Assembly (NCBI GenBank): GCA_037442565.1 | Contig: JBBIQA010000065.1 | Coordinates: forward strand, 1-21,232 | Source: PALSA-911 sp037442565 | GTDB taxonomy: Bacteria > Pseudomonadota > Alphaproteobacteria > Acetobacterales > Acetobacteraceae | Length of the DNA: 21,232 nt | Direction of reading: 5' to 3' | In this document: positions 14,223 through 21,232 of the stretch, one piece after another | How the letters are laid out: every line of letters begins with the position of its first letter | Numbering within the stretch: position 1 is the first letter of the stretch | The notes under the pieces: generated by a model | What the model was told of the DNA's origin: nothing | Database searches by the model: none | Seen by the model: the letters and a program-made list of their open reading frames with translations, nothing else | Translations under genes and position numbers: made by a program

Positions 14223-14250
14223 TTGTGCCCTCCGCCGAAGCCGGTATGCT
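14223..14250 (+). promoter_or_regulatory. Predicted sigma-70-type promoter of the acyl-CoA dehydrogenase operon
   Basis: -35 TTGTGC (14223-14228) and -10 TATGCT (14245-14250), 16 bases apart, with a start near 14257 and a leader of about 28 bases. Its -35 box is one base from the -35 box of the paaA promoter on the other strand, so one bound regulator could control both directions. Confidence 0.45.
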
Positions 14251-14284
14251 GCGCCCCGGAAACGCCGAACGGAGCCTCACCAGC

Positions 14285-15451
14285 ATGGATTTCACCCTCT
14301 CCCCCGCCCAGGAACAGATCCGCCAGGAAGTGCTGCGCCTCTGCGCCCGCTTCGACGAGACCTACTGGCTGGAACGCGACCAGACCGCCACCTTCCCCGA
14401 GGATTTCTACCGCGCCTGCGCCGATGGCAGCTGGCTCGGCATCGCCATGCCGGAGGAATACGGCGGCGCCGGCCTCGGTATCACCGAAGCCGCCCTGATG
14501 GTCCAGGCCGTCGCGGAATCGGGCGCGGCCATGTCCGGCGCCTCCGCCATCCACATCAACATCTTCGGCCTCAACCCCGTGGTCGTGCACGGCACGGAGG
14601 CGCAGAAGCGCCGCATGCTGCCCCCACTCATCCAGGGCAAGGACAAGGCCTGCTTCGGCGTCACCGAGCCCGATGCCGGCCTGAACACCACGGAAATCAG
14701 CACCCGGGCGGAGAAGAAGGGCGACCGCTACATTGTCACCGGCCAGAAGATCTGGACCTCCACCGCCCAGGTCGCCAACAAGATCCTGCTGCTGGCCCGC
14801 ACCACGCCGAAGGACAAGATCACCCGCAAGACCCAGGGCCTGAGCCTGTTCTACACCGACCTCGACCGCAGCAAGGCCGATGTGCGACTGATCCACAAGA
14901 TGGGCCGCCACGCGGTGGACAGCAACATGGTGTTCTTCGAGGGCATGGAGATCCCCGAGGAAGACCGCATCGGCGAGGAAGGCGAGGGGTTCCGCGCCAT
15001 CATCCACGGCCTCAACCCCGAGCGCATCCTGCTCGCCGCCGAAGCTGTCGGCATCGGCCGCGTCGCCCTGGCACGGGCCACCAAATACGCCCGCGAGCGC
15101 ATCGTCTTCGGCCGCCCCATCGGCCAGAACCAGTCCATCCAGCACCCCCTCGCGAAGAACTGGGCCGAGCTCGAAGCCGCCAACCTCATGATGTTGAAGG
15201 CCGCCAACCTGTATGACCGCGGCATGGAATGCGGCGCGGAGGCCAACGCCGCCAAATACCTGGCCGCCGAGGCGGGCTTTCACGCCTGCGAGCAGGCGGT
15301 CATGACCCATGGCGGCATGGGCTACGCGGTCGAGTATCACGTGGAACGCTATTTCCGCGAGATGATGATCCCCCGCATCGCCCCGATCAGCCCGCAGCTG
15401 ATCCTGTCGTACCTGGCCGAGCGCGTGCTCGGACTTCCGAAGTCCTACTGA
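14285..15451 (+). CDS. Acyl-CoA dehydrogenase family protein
   Basis: 388-aa FAD flavoprotein. Family motifs are CFGVTEPDAGLNTTEIS (residues 123-139), GQKIWTS (153-159), the IGEEGEGF loop (229-236), ARERIVFGRPIGQNQ (269-283) and THGGMGYAVEYHVERYFRE (341-359). Where most members carry the catalytic Glu in a YEG motif, this protein has IAPIS. Instead Glu246 in GLNPERIL lies where isovaleryl-CoA and long-chain enzymes keep their catalytic base, so it is probably active. It would oxidise an acyl-CoA in the cytoplasm; the substrate is unknown. GGAG is about 10 bases before the ATG. It leads an operon with the SDR and zwf genes and shares its promoter region with paaA. Confidence 0.9.
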   Translation: MDFTLSPAQEQIRQEVLRLCARFDETYWLERDQTATFPEDFYRACADGSWLGIAMPEEYGGAGLGITEAALMVQAVAESGAAMSGASAIHINIFGLNPVVVHGTEAQKRRMLPPLIQGKDKACFGVTEPDAGLNTTEISTRAEKKGDRYIVTGQKIWTSTAQVANKILLLARTTPKDKITRKTQGLSLFYTDLDRSKADVRLIHKMGRHAVDSNMVFFEGMEIPEEDRIGEEGEGFRAIIHGLNPERILLAAEAVGIGRVALARATKYARERIVFGRPIGQNQSIQHPLAKNWAELEAANLMMLKAANLYDRGMECGAEANAAKYLAAEAGFHACEQAVMTHGGMGYAVEYHVERYFREMMIPRIAPISPQLILSYLAERVLGLPKSY

Positions 15452-15463
15452 AAAGGCGGAAAG

Positions 15464-16234
15464 ATGCCCAAGACCCCCGACTACTTCCACGGCAAGACCA
15501 TCGTCATCACCGGCGCCGCCAGCGGCATCGGCCGCGCCACGGCGCTGATCTTCGCGCGGGAAGGGGCGAACGTCGTCTGCGCCGATATCGACGCGCCCGG
15601 CGCCGCCCGCACCGCCGAAACCGTCATCCAGCACGGTGCCAAGGCCATATCCGTGCCCACCGACGTCTGCTCGCGCGAGCAGGTCAACGCCATGATCGCC
15701 CGCGCCATCGAGCAGTTCGGCCAGGTCGACTTCCTGTTCCAGGCCGCCGGCGCCGCGCTGCGCCGCGCCAAGTTCCTGGAGATCGACGACGCGCTGTATG
15801 ACAAGACGTTCGAGCTGAACACCAAGGGCGTGTTCCTCGGCATGCAGGCGGTGCTGCCGCACATGCTGGAACGCGGCTTCGGCGTCATCGTCAATGTCGC
15901 CAGCATGTCCCACAAGCGCGGCGGCCCCGGCGCCTCAATCCACTACGCCGCCGCCAAGGGCGCGGTACTCACCATGACGCTCGGCGTCGCCCGCGAATTC
16001 GCCGAGCGCGGCATCCGCGCTTTGTCGATCTCGCCCGGCCCGATCAACACGCCGTTCCAGGCCGCCTCCAACACCTCGCCGGAACTGATGGCCCAGTTCA
16101 AGAACGACGTGCCGATGAAGCGCTACGGGGAACCCGAGGAGATCGGCGAGCTCGTATTGTTCATGTGCTCGGATGCCTGCACCTACATGACCGCCGATAC
16201 CGTCTACGTGAACGGCGGCGGCGGCTATCGCTGA
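15464..16234 (+). CDS. Short-chain dehydrogenase/reductase
   Basis: 256-aa classical SDR. The cofactor motif TGAASGIG is at residues 16-23, and Asp41 after the second strand (CADID) suggests NAD preference. Tyr161 and Lys165 form the Y-x3-K motif, with Ser147 as the likely third catalytic residue. The usual NNAG is replaced by QAAG (93-96). It begins 12 bases after the acyl-CoA dehydrogenase stop with AAGGCGGAAAG as ribosome binding site, so the two are co-transcribed. They may act in sequence on one acyl-CoA (dehydrogenation, then oxidation of a hydroxy intermediate), but no hydratase is present in between. Confidence 0.9.
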   Translation: MPKTPDYFHGKTIVITGAASGIGRATALIFAREGANVVCADIDAPGAARTAETVIQHGAKAISVPTDVCSREQVNAMIARAIEQFGQVDFLFQAAGAALRRAKFLEIDDALYDKTFELNTKGVFLGMQAVLPHMLERGFGVIVNVASMSHKRGGPGASIHYAAAKGAVLTMTLGVAREFAERGIRALSISPGPINTPFQAASNTSPELMAQFKNDVPMKRYGEPEEIGELVLFMCSDACTYMTADTVYVNGGGGYR

Positions 16235-16247
16235 AGGGATCGTGCCC

Positions 16248-17741
16248 ATGGCCGCGCGGGTGATCGCCGTCGAACCCTTCGATATCGTGGTGTTCGGCGC
16301 CAGCGGCGACCTCGCCAGCCGCAAGCTGCTGCCGGCGCTGTATCACCGCGACCTCGCCGGCCAGGTCCCGGAACAGGCGCGGATCATCGGCGTCTCCCGC
16401 CGCCCCAACACGCACGAGCAATTCCGCGCCGCCGCGCGCGAAGCCGTGCAGGCGAGCCTCGGCGCCGGCAAGGTGGATGAAGCCGCCCTGGAACGCTTCT
16501 GCGAACGGCTGTTCTACGTCCCCGTGGATGTCGGCGCCGACAAGGGCTGGGCCGAACTGGCCGCGCTGCTGAAGGAAGGCGAGGACCGCATCCGCGTCTG
16601 CTACCTCGCCACCGCGCCGGAACTGTTCACCGTCATCGCCAGGCAACTCGGCAAGCGCAGGCTGGTAAACGAGCGCACCCGCCTGGTGGTGGAAAAGCCG
16701 ATCGGCAAAAGCCTGCAATCCGCGCGGGAGGTGAACGACACGCTCGGCAGCGTGTTCGCCGAGCGCAACATCTACCGCATCGATCATTACCTGGGAAAGG
16801 AAACCGTCCAGAACCTGATGGCGCTGCGCTTCGCCAACGCCCTGTTCGAGCCGCTATGGAACAGCCGCTACATCGACAGCGTGCAGATCACCGTGGCCGA
16901 GACCATCGGCGTGGAGGGCCGCGCCGCCTATTACGACACCGCCGGCGCGCTGCGCGACATGGTGCAGAACCACATGCTGCAACTGCTCTGCCTCGTCGCC
17001 ATTGAAACCCCGATGTCGATCGAGGCCGACAGCGTTCGCGACGAAAAGCTCAAGGTGTTGCGCGCGCTGAAGCCGATCAATGAAGCCAACGCCGGCACGC
17101 TCACCGTGCGCGGCCAGTACCGCGCCGGCGCAATAGCGGACGGCGCGGTGCCCGGCTACCTGGACGAACTGAAGTCGAAAACAAGCCATACCGAAACCTT
17201 CGTCGCCATCAAGGCCGAGATCGGCAACTGGCGCTGGTCCGGCGTGCCCTTCTACCTGCGCACCGGCAAGCGCCTGCCCAACCGCGTCTCCGAAATCGTC
17301 GTCACCTTCCGCCCCGTCCCGCACTCGGTGTTCGACACCTCGGCCGGCCCCATCGCCAGCAACCGCCTGGTCATCCGCCTGCAACCGGACGAGGGCGTGA
17401 AACTATGGCTGATGATCAAGGACCCCGGCCCCGGCGGCATGCGCCTGCGCCACGTCCCGCTCGACATGAGTTTTGCGGCTTCCTTCGGCGTGCGGAACCC
17501 GGATGCGTATGAGCGCCTTGTCATGGACGTCGTCCGTGGCAACCAGACCCTGTTCATGCGCCGCGACGAGGTGGAAGCCGCCTGGGCCTGGATCGACCCG
17601 ATCCTCGATGCCTGGCATGCCTCCGAGGAGCCGCCGAAAAGCTACACTGCCGGAACCTGGGGGCCGTCCTCGGCCATTGCGCTGATCGAGCGGGATGGGC
17701 GGACTTGGCATGATGAGGATGACAGACCGCCCCACCTTTAG
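16248..17741 (+). CDS. zwf: Glucose-6-phosphate 1-dehydrogenase
   Basis: 497 aa. The Rossmann motif GASGDLASRKLLPAL begins at residue 17 and the active-site signature RIDHYLGKE is at 177-185. Further family blocks are EKPIG at 149-153, ALRDMVQNHMLQ and FYLRTGKRLP. It oxidises glucose 6-phosphate to 6-phosphogluconolactone and makes NADPH. ATG 16248 is chosen over GTG 16242 because AAGGGA lies 8 bases before it. It follows the SDR stop by 13 bases with no terminator, so it appears to be third in this operon. No pgl, edd or gnd gene is next to it, which is unusual for zwf; NADPH supply to PaaE is a conceivable link. Confidence 0.95.
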   Translation: MAARVIAVEPFDIVVFGASGDLASRKLLPALYHRDLAGQVPEQARIIGVSRRPNTHEQFRAAAREAVQASLGAGKVDEAALERFCERLFYVPVDVGADKGWAELAALLKEGEDRIRVCYLATAPELFTVIARQLGKRRLVNERTRLVVEKPIGKSLQSAREVNDTLGSVFAERNIYRIDHYLGKETVQNLMALRFANALFEPLWNSRYIDSVQITVAETIGVEGRAAYYDTAGALRDMVQNHMLQLLCLVAIETPMSIEADSVRDEKLKVLRALKPINEANAGTLTVRGQYRAGAIADGAVPGYLDELKSKTSHTETFVAIKAEIGNWRWSGVPFYLRTGKRLPNRVSEIVVTFRPVPHSVFDTSAGPIASNRLVIRLQPDEGVKLWLMIKDPGPGGMRLRHVPLDMSFAASFGVRNPDAYERLVMDVVRGNQTLFMRRDEVEAAWAWIDPILDAWHASEEPPKSYTAGTWGPSSAIALIERDGRTWHDEDDRPPHL

Positions 17742-17750
17742 TTCACATGA

Positions 17751-17776
17751 AGCGAAGCGTAATGCGGGGCTTCGCT
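17751..17776. terminator. Hairpin after zwf, possible terminator
   Basis: AGCGAAGC (17751-17758) and GCTTCGCT (17769-17776) form an 8-bp stem with a 10-base loop, 10 bases after the zwf stop. No T-tract follows. The remaining bases to 17929 show no gene and no other strong structure. Confidence 0.4.
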
Positions 17777-17929
17777 CATCGCTACAACCCTCCTTCCGTG
17801 TCTGGCATCGTAATTGAGCGGGGTGATCACCGGGTGAGGCGACGGAGCGGCAAATAGCCCCCGCATCACTTAGCGCAACCAATGCAAGCGAACTGAGGAC
17901 CGGGCACTGCAACAACCTAGCGGATGTGA

Positions 17930-19300
17930 TCATTGCGATTGCTGCGGTGTCACCGTTACCGTGCCTGCGGTGGGGCTGGGGTTCCACGGGTCGCGCTTTG
18001 CCGGGAAAAAGCCGCTTAGGTTCTTCGGGATGGTCAGCGTAACGCTTGCTTCCTTCGGGGTGGCCCGCAGGCCGAGCGCGCTTGCCGTCGGATCGGCGTT
18101 GAAGGCCTTGGCAAGGCCGAGAGCGATATCCCGCGCCGTGTCGCAAGATTTGGATGTATACAAGATCGGCTCTCCGGGCGGCGATGAGAGGCTGCTATTA
18201 CTGGGCCAGTTGGGGGTGAGCGAGACTTTGACGGCGCTGCCCGCGGTAGCGGGGATGGCAGCGGCGCCGGCGCTGCCAGCGACGGCGGTTATGGCACCAG
18301 CGCCAGTGCATCCCGTTTTTGTTCCCACTCCGACAACGAAAGTTGGCCCCTCCACGGTACTGCTGACCTCGGGCGGCGAAATGCTGTGGGCGACCGCCGC
18401 GATCGCGCCGTTTCCTGGCCCCTTCGCGATAAGTTCCGCTGCATAGCCGGTGGCGAAGACCTGTGCTACCTTAAATTGGCCGGTCAGTGTCCCTTGCGCA
18501 TCGGCAGCGGCAATCGAATCGCTCGCCGAGGCGAACGTACTGGGAACGTAGACTGGGTATTGCCGGTATGGGGAGCCGTCATCTTCTTTGGCTAAGTCCA
18601 GCCGATCTTTGTGTCTTTTCGCCATATCTCGCACGTTATTTGCTTGGTTCTGCTCGTTCTGTGGCTTGTTTGCCTCTTTTGCGTATTGTGCGTCTTTCTC
18701 CGCCTTCGTGAGATCGATTTTTGCCTGATCCACAAGGGCATCGTGCGAACAAGCGGCTTCGGGGTCCTTATCGATTTTCTGGAAGACCGGCGCGAAACTA
18801 ACCTCCTGCCGGTTATAGCCGAGCTTACCACTGATGATGTTGGGCGAATTGCCGGTTGAGACTGACGCCTTGAGGCCGATGACCGTATCGGTACCAAAAT
18901 ACAACGCGCCAGTTTGGCCTGGCTCAAACAAAGTTTTGGGAGGGAGTCTCTCGTGAATGCAGGCAACAGCATCGTGCCCGGTCTTTGACGGTTCTCCGCC
19001 GGTCGCATAGATCGCAGCATTCCCCGAGGTGAAAATTGATTTGATATCCGCGCTCAGATGCAAAGCGGTATCCGTATGCTGCACCGAGGCGGCGACGGCC
19101 GGCGTTGCGCCGTTCTCGAACACCGGCTCGATCGCCCCCTCCTGCCGCCCGTAGCTGACCGTGATCTCCGGGTTCGGCGTAGAGCTTTGTATACTCAGGC
19201 CGAGATTATCGGTAGTGAATGCCCCCACCCGAGACCTGCCGACACAACCGCCCACCAGAAGTGGAGCGCAAGCCATCAGTAGCACATGCGATGCACGCAT
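17930..19300 (-). CDS. Putative lipoprotein, 456 aa, function unknown
   Basis: Start MRASHVLLMACAPLLVGGC: a short signal peptide with a VGGC lipobox, the lipidated cysteine being residue 19, so the mature protein is probably anchored in a membrane facing the periplasm. The mature part begins with two similar segments, ITVSYGRQEGAIEPVF and GKLGYNRQEVSFAPVF, each likely a beta-strand pair. A charged, Gln/Asn/Lys-rich helical stretch follows (LTKAEKDAQYAKEANKPQ...), then an Ala/Gly-rich part and a C-terminal domain ending in Thr/Pro/Gln. No known family is recognised. GGAGG lies 8 bases before the ATG. The ATG overlaps the stop of the upstream lipoprotein gene (TAATG). Confidence 0.7.
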   Translation of the reverse strand: MRASHVLLMACAPLLVGGCVGRSRVGAFTTDNLGLSIQSSTPNPEITVSYGRQEGAIEPVFENGATPAVAASVQHTDTALHLSADIKSIFTSGNAAIYATGGEPSKTGHDAVACIHERLPPKTLFEPGQTGALYFGTDTVIGLKASVSTGNSPNIISGKLGYNRQEVSFAPVFQKIDKDPEAACSHDALVDQAKIDLTKAEKDAQYAKEANKPQNEQNQANNVRDMAKRHKDRLDLAKEDDGSPYRQYPVYVPSTFASASDSIAAADAQGTLTGQFKVAQVFATGYAAELIAKGPGNGAIAAVAHSISPPEVSSTVEGPTFVVGVGTKTGCTGAGAITAVAGSAGAAAIPATAGSAVKVSLTPNWPSNSSLSSPPGEPILYTSKSCDTARDIALGLAKAFNADPTASALGLRATPKEASVTLTIPKNLSGFFPAKRDPWNPSPTAGTVTVTPQQSQ

Positions 19301-20037
19301 TATCGTTCCTCCCCAATGTTGGAAACCACTCCGGCACTTGGCCGCGCCCGTGCCAGATCGCAATGGATGCAGTCCATCATCACGAACGTATCGTTATCCA
19401 GTTGGACAATACGTTGTCGGTTCGAACCGAGCATGACCGAGATCTCGCCACGCAGGCCGCTCACCGAAATGCCAAGCACATCCGTGGCAAGAGCGACATA
19501 TGCCTGCGGGGTCTCCGGCAAGGTCCAGGACAAATAGCCGGCCCCAAGCGCGTGATGCTGGTCGTTCTTGTCCCAGGTGCTCCCAAGGAAGGGACCCTCT
19601 CCTGGGTTCGGCAGGCCCGGTGGCGGCGAGGGCCGGCCGGTCTTCAGCAGTTTGGATAAGACCACCAAGCCCGTCGGCAGCACGACCCCGCGCTGAGAGA
19701 CCAGGCCCAGTGCTATACCGATGCCATTGCCCGTGGAGTAACAAACGAGTCCAGAGGTATCCACCCCATTAGCCAGCGCGCTTTCCGGCACCGTCGTATC
19801 CGGCCACGCCAGATCTAGGATACCGGCCGCATGCCGCCGCCCGCCAGAATCCCACACCATCTGGCATCCGGACGAGACTAGCGCGGTCGCGCACAGTAAC
19901 GCGACCGTCACGCCAGCTTTCAAGCGGCGGCGAGTAGGTTGATGCAACCAAACTGAGGCACGCTTTAAAGGATCAAGCGTACGGACCTGCATGACGATTG
20001 CATGGCGGAACAGGCACTGAAACGCAACTAGGTGCAT
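19300..20037 (-). CDS. Putative lipoprotein, 245 aa, function unknown
   Basis: A basic stretch (RRRLKAG) precedes a hydrophobic segment (VTVALLCATALVSSGC) with an SSGC lipobox at residues 55-58, so it is probably a lipoprotein. With the ATG at 20037 the part before the lipobox is 57 residues, unusually long. That start has the good ribosome binding site AAGGGA 5 bases ahead, but the real start may be internal, for example ATG 19992 or a TTG nearer the signal peptide. The mature part has a hydrophobic stretch (GIGIALGLVSQRGVVLPTGLVVLSKLL), a Pro/Gly-rich loop and a C-terminal domain with a CIHC pair. No family recognised. First gene of a coupled pair with the 456-aa lipoprotein. Confidence 0.65.
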   Translation of the reverse strand: MHLVAFQCLFRHAIVMQVRTLDPLKRASVWLHQPTRRRLKAGVTVALLCATALVSSGCQMVWDSGGRRHAAGILDLAWPDTTVPESALANGVDTSGLVCYSTGNGIGIALGLVSQRGVVLPTGLVVLSKLLKTGRPSPPPGLPNPGEGPFLGSTWDKNDQHHALGAGYLSWTLPETPQAYVALATDVLGISVSGLRGEISVMLGSNRQRIVQLDNDTFVMMDCIHCDLARARPSAGVVSNIGEER

Positions 20038-20334
20038 AGGCTTCCCTTACAGCCAATAGGCCCATACTCCCACATGATTGAGTTTCGCGATCATTTCGAA
20101 AGTAATTCAACGATAGGTTCAATCATTTTGCAATAGCAAATGTGAGCGACCGTTGGATGCAGGGCTCCTTCGCACTGCATCGCTTACTTTCGTGAACCAC
20201 CATGGTTCAATGCCAAGTGGCGTTGGCACCCATGGTGCTGGTCGCATGTCCCCATCCTTGCCGCAACTTGCGGAGGTTTGCTTGCCTTACCGCAATCACC
20301 CGATCCGAGGCTATCCACGCCAGGAACCTCCCAA
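20038..20334. other. A+T-richer upstream region of the lipoprotein pair
   Basis: About 300 bases without a supported gene. The part from 20060 to 20160 is rich in A and T and presumably holds the promoter of the lipoprotein pair reading leftward, but I see no convincing -35/-10 pair. At 20202-20231 lies the first of two related palindromic sequences. Confidence 0.5.
20202..20231 (+). repeat. Palindromic repeat, left copy beside the cupin pseudogene
   Basis: A 30-base sequence with the imperfect palindrome TTCAATGCCA / TGGCGTTGGCA. About 24 of 30 bases match the reverse complement of the sequence at 20896-20926, so the two are inverted relatives. Confidence 0.6.
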
Positions 20335-20823
20335 AGTTTCGATCCGAAATCCGTTGCGTGGCGCCGCGTCGCAGACCCGGATTGCCGGGAATACGAGGTC
20401 GATTTCGAGTCCTGCCTCCTCGACCACGATCTGGCGCTCGGGCGGTTGGACATGCTGCTGCGCTACGCAACGGGGCGTGGGCATTGCCGGGGCGACCGGC
20501 ATGTTGCCTCGACGCTGCCGTGGTGCTGGAGGGGGAGTAGCATCTGCTGGAAATCTAGCCGGATGGCTCGACCAAGACCATCTCTCGCAAGACCGGCGAT
20601 TACGCTCTCGCCAGCCCAGATGCACTGGCGCATGTGGAATGCGGCGGTGAGGAGGGCGGCACGGTCCTGTTATCGATGACCGCGCCGGACGGAATTCTGT
20701 TCGGGTATTTCGACGAGAACATGCAGAATGGATGAACGCTCGATCGAGCAGCACGTCGATGCCTGGAACAAGGGAACGCCCTACGGAGCAGCGCCCCAGC
20801 CGGCTGAAACAACCGCGGTCTGA
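20335..20823 (+). pseudogene. Decayed cupin-domain protein gene
   Basis: Read across frames, the region gives a continuous cupin-like protein. Frame one (from 20335) gives SFDPKSVAWRRV, then LGRLDMLLRYA and DRHVASTL. After a shift near 20512-20523 the frame gives VLEGE, a TAG at 20538, HLLEI, a second TAG at 20556, then PDGSTKTISRKTGDYALASP, HVECGGEEGGTVLLSM and APDGILFGYFDENMQNG to a TGA at 20733. A further shift restores RSIEQHVDAWNKGTPYGAAP to a final TGA at 20821. So there are at least two in-frame stops and two frameshifts, and no start codon in place. The intact ancestor would be a small metal-binding cupin, enzyme or regulator unknown. Preservation of recognisable protein sequence suggests recent decay. 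Confidence 0.75.
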
Positions 20824-20895
20824 GCCGGCTCACAACGGCCGCGAGTCGTGCCGTGCGAACGCATTGGTGGATATCGCGGGGCAATCGGGGGAAGC

Positions 20896-20926
20896 AAGGG
20901 TGCAATGCCACTTGGCATTGCACCAC
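20896..20926 (-). repeat. Palindromic repeat, right copy beside the cupin pseudogene
   Basis: Contains a perfect 12-bp stem, GGTGCAATGCCA (20899-20910) and TGGCATTGCACC (20913-20924), with a 2-base centre. Inverted relative of the sequence at 20202-20231. It could end transcription or be a REP-like element. The surrounding bases 20824-21042 show no gene. Confidence 0.75.
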
Positions 20927-21042
20927 CACTTTTCGTCAAAGGAAGTGGTGCCGGGGCGTCCGCATGGACACCGACCAAATTGCCGGTCCATAATTCGCCA
21001 ACAGGCGCGCTCCGGGAGCGACGTCGCGCGGAGAGGTCCAGG

Positions 21043-21232
21043 ATGAACGATATCGATCAATCCTTCGTTGAGTTTCAGGCCGTGGAGCAGGTTCGGCATG
21101 CTGCCGAAGACTGGCTCGCTTCCTTCGAGACGGCGCTGGTGTCCCGGGATGCGGCGCGGATCGGCGCCTTGTTCCATCAGGACAGCCATTGGCGGGACAT
21201 CCTGGCCTTCACCTGGAACCTGTCATCGGCCG
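21043..21232 (+). CDS. N-terminus of a probable flavin-containing monooxygenase with SnoaL-like domain (partial)
   Basis: The frame is open from ATG 21043 to the end of the window (63 codons) and is too short at the edge to stand out as an ORF. GGAGAGG lies about 7 bases before the ATG. The product has a helix (EDWLASFETALVSRDAARI) followed by GALFHQDSHWRDILAFTWNL. This is how I remember the SnoaL/NTF2-like N-terminal domain of a group of FAD/NAD(P)-binding monooxygenases (CzcO/FMO-like) beginning. The flavin-binding part would lie beyond the window, so the oxidase assignment cannot be confirmed here; a stand-alone NTF2-like protein is the alternative. Confidence 0.55.
   Translation, partial: MNDIDQSFVEFQAVEQVRHAAEDWLASFETALVSRDAARIGALFHQDSHWRDILAFTWNLSSA

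Noticed and set aside
14144..15913. 589-codon - strand frame opposite the acyl-CoA dehydrogenase
   Set aside because: Antisense shadow; the sense strand has complete family motifs and good ribosome binding sites.
20732..21046. 104-codon + strand frame after the cupin remnant
   Set aside because: Out of frame with the readable cupin residues, Arg/Ser/Pro-rich, and it runs over a palindrome; the cupin reading explains this DNA better.
1..21232. tRNA, rRNA, riboswitch or prophage genes
   Set aside because: I looked for cloverleaf ends, conserved rRNA blocks and phage structural or integrase motifs by eye and saw none; a covariance search was not possible.

Overview
The window looks like chromosome of a GC-rich alphaproteobacterium. 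Acetobacteraceae (Rhodospirillales) is my best guess, from GC-biased codon use, the style of the hypothetical proteins and the short GC-rich palindromic repeats between genes. This is a judgement from reading; no database was searched. The core is a phenylacetate (paa) catabolic locus in two blocks facing each other across an accessory stretch.

Left block (1-5710). On the + strand lie the 3' end of paaG (ring 1,2-epoxyphenylacetyl-CoA isomerase), paaI (thioesterase) and paaK (phenylacetate-CoA ligase), each overlapping the next. Then comes a large compound palindrome (about 2005-2222) between paaK and a convergent M20 metallopeptidase-family gene. Next is a co-directional trio: a second PaaI-like thioesterase, an HD-domain protein and a zinc alcohol dehydrogenase. 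A perfect 15-bp hairpin closes it.

Accessory stretch (about 5.7-9.8 kb). It holds a repeat-bearing hypothetical protein on the - strand, a repeat-rich intergenic zone, an overlapping DUF4160/DUF2442 pair with a palindrome just ahead of its start, and, convergent to the pair, a 608-aa DUF262/DUF1524 (GmrSD-like) protein. The last is visibly richer in A+T than its surroundings and is probably a transferred anti-phage or type IV restriction gene.

Right block (9845-17741). On the - strand runs paaABCDE, the phenylacetyl-CoA epoxidase. paaA to paaD are tightly packed, but paaE is cut off by a small Ala/Thr/Pro-rich gene on the + strand, which carries a very good sigma-54 promoter match. paaA diverges from an acyl-CoA dehydrogenase - SDR - zwf operon across about 120 bp holding two back-to-back sigma-70-like promoters. 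paaK activates phenylacetate, PaaABCE epoxidises the CoA ester, PaaG isomerises it, and PaaI rescues CoA from dead-end esters. The hydrolase and beta-oxidation genes (paaZ, paaF, paaH, paaJ) and a paa regulator are not in the window.

Right end (17.9-21.2 kb). A translationally coupled pair of unrecognised lipoproteins lies on the - strand. It is followed by about 1 kb with no intact gene, which contains a decayed cupin gene between two related inverted palindromes. The window ends in the start of a gene that looks like a flavin monooxygenase with a SnoaL-like N-terminus.
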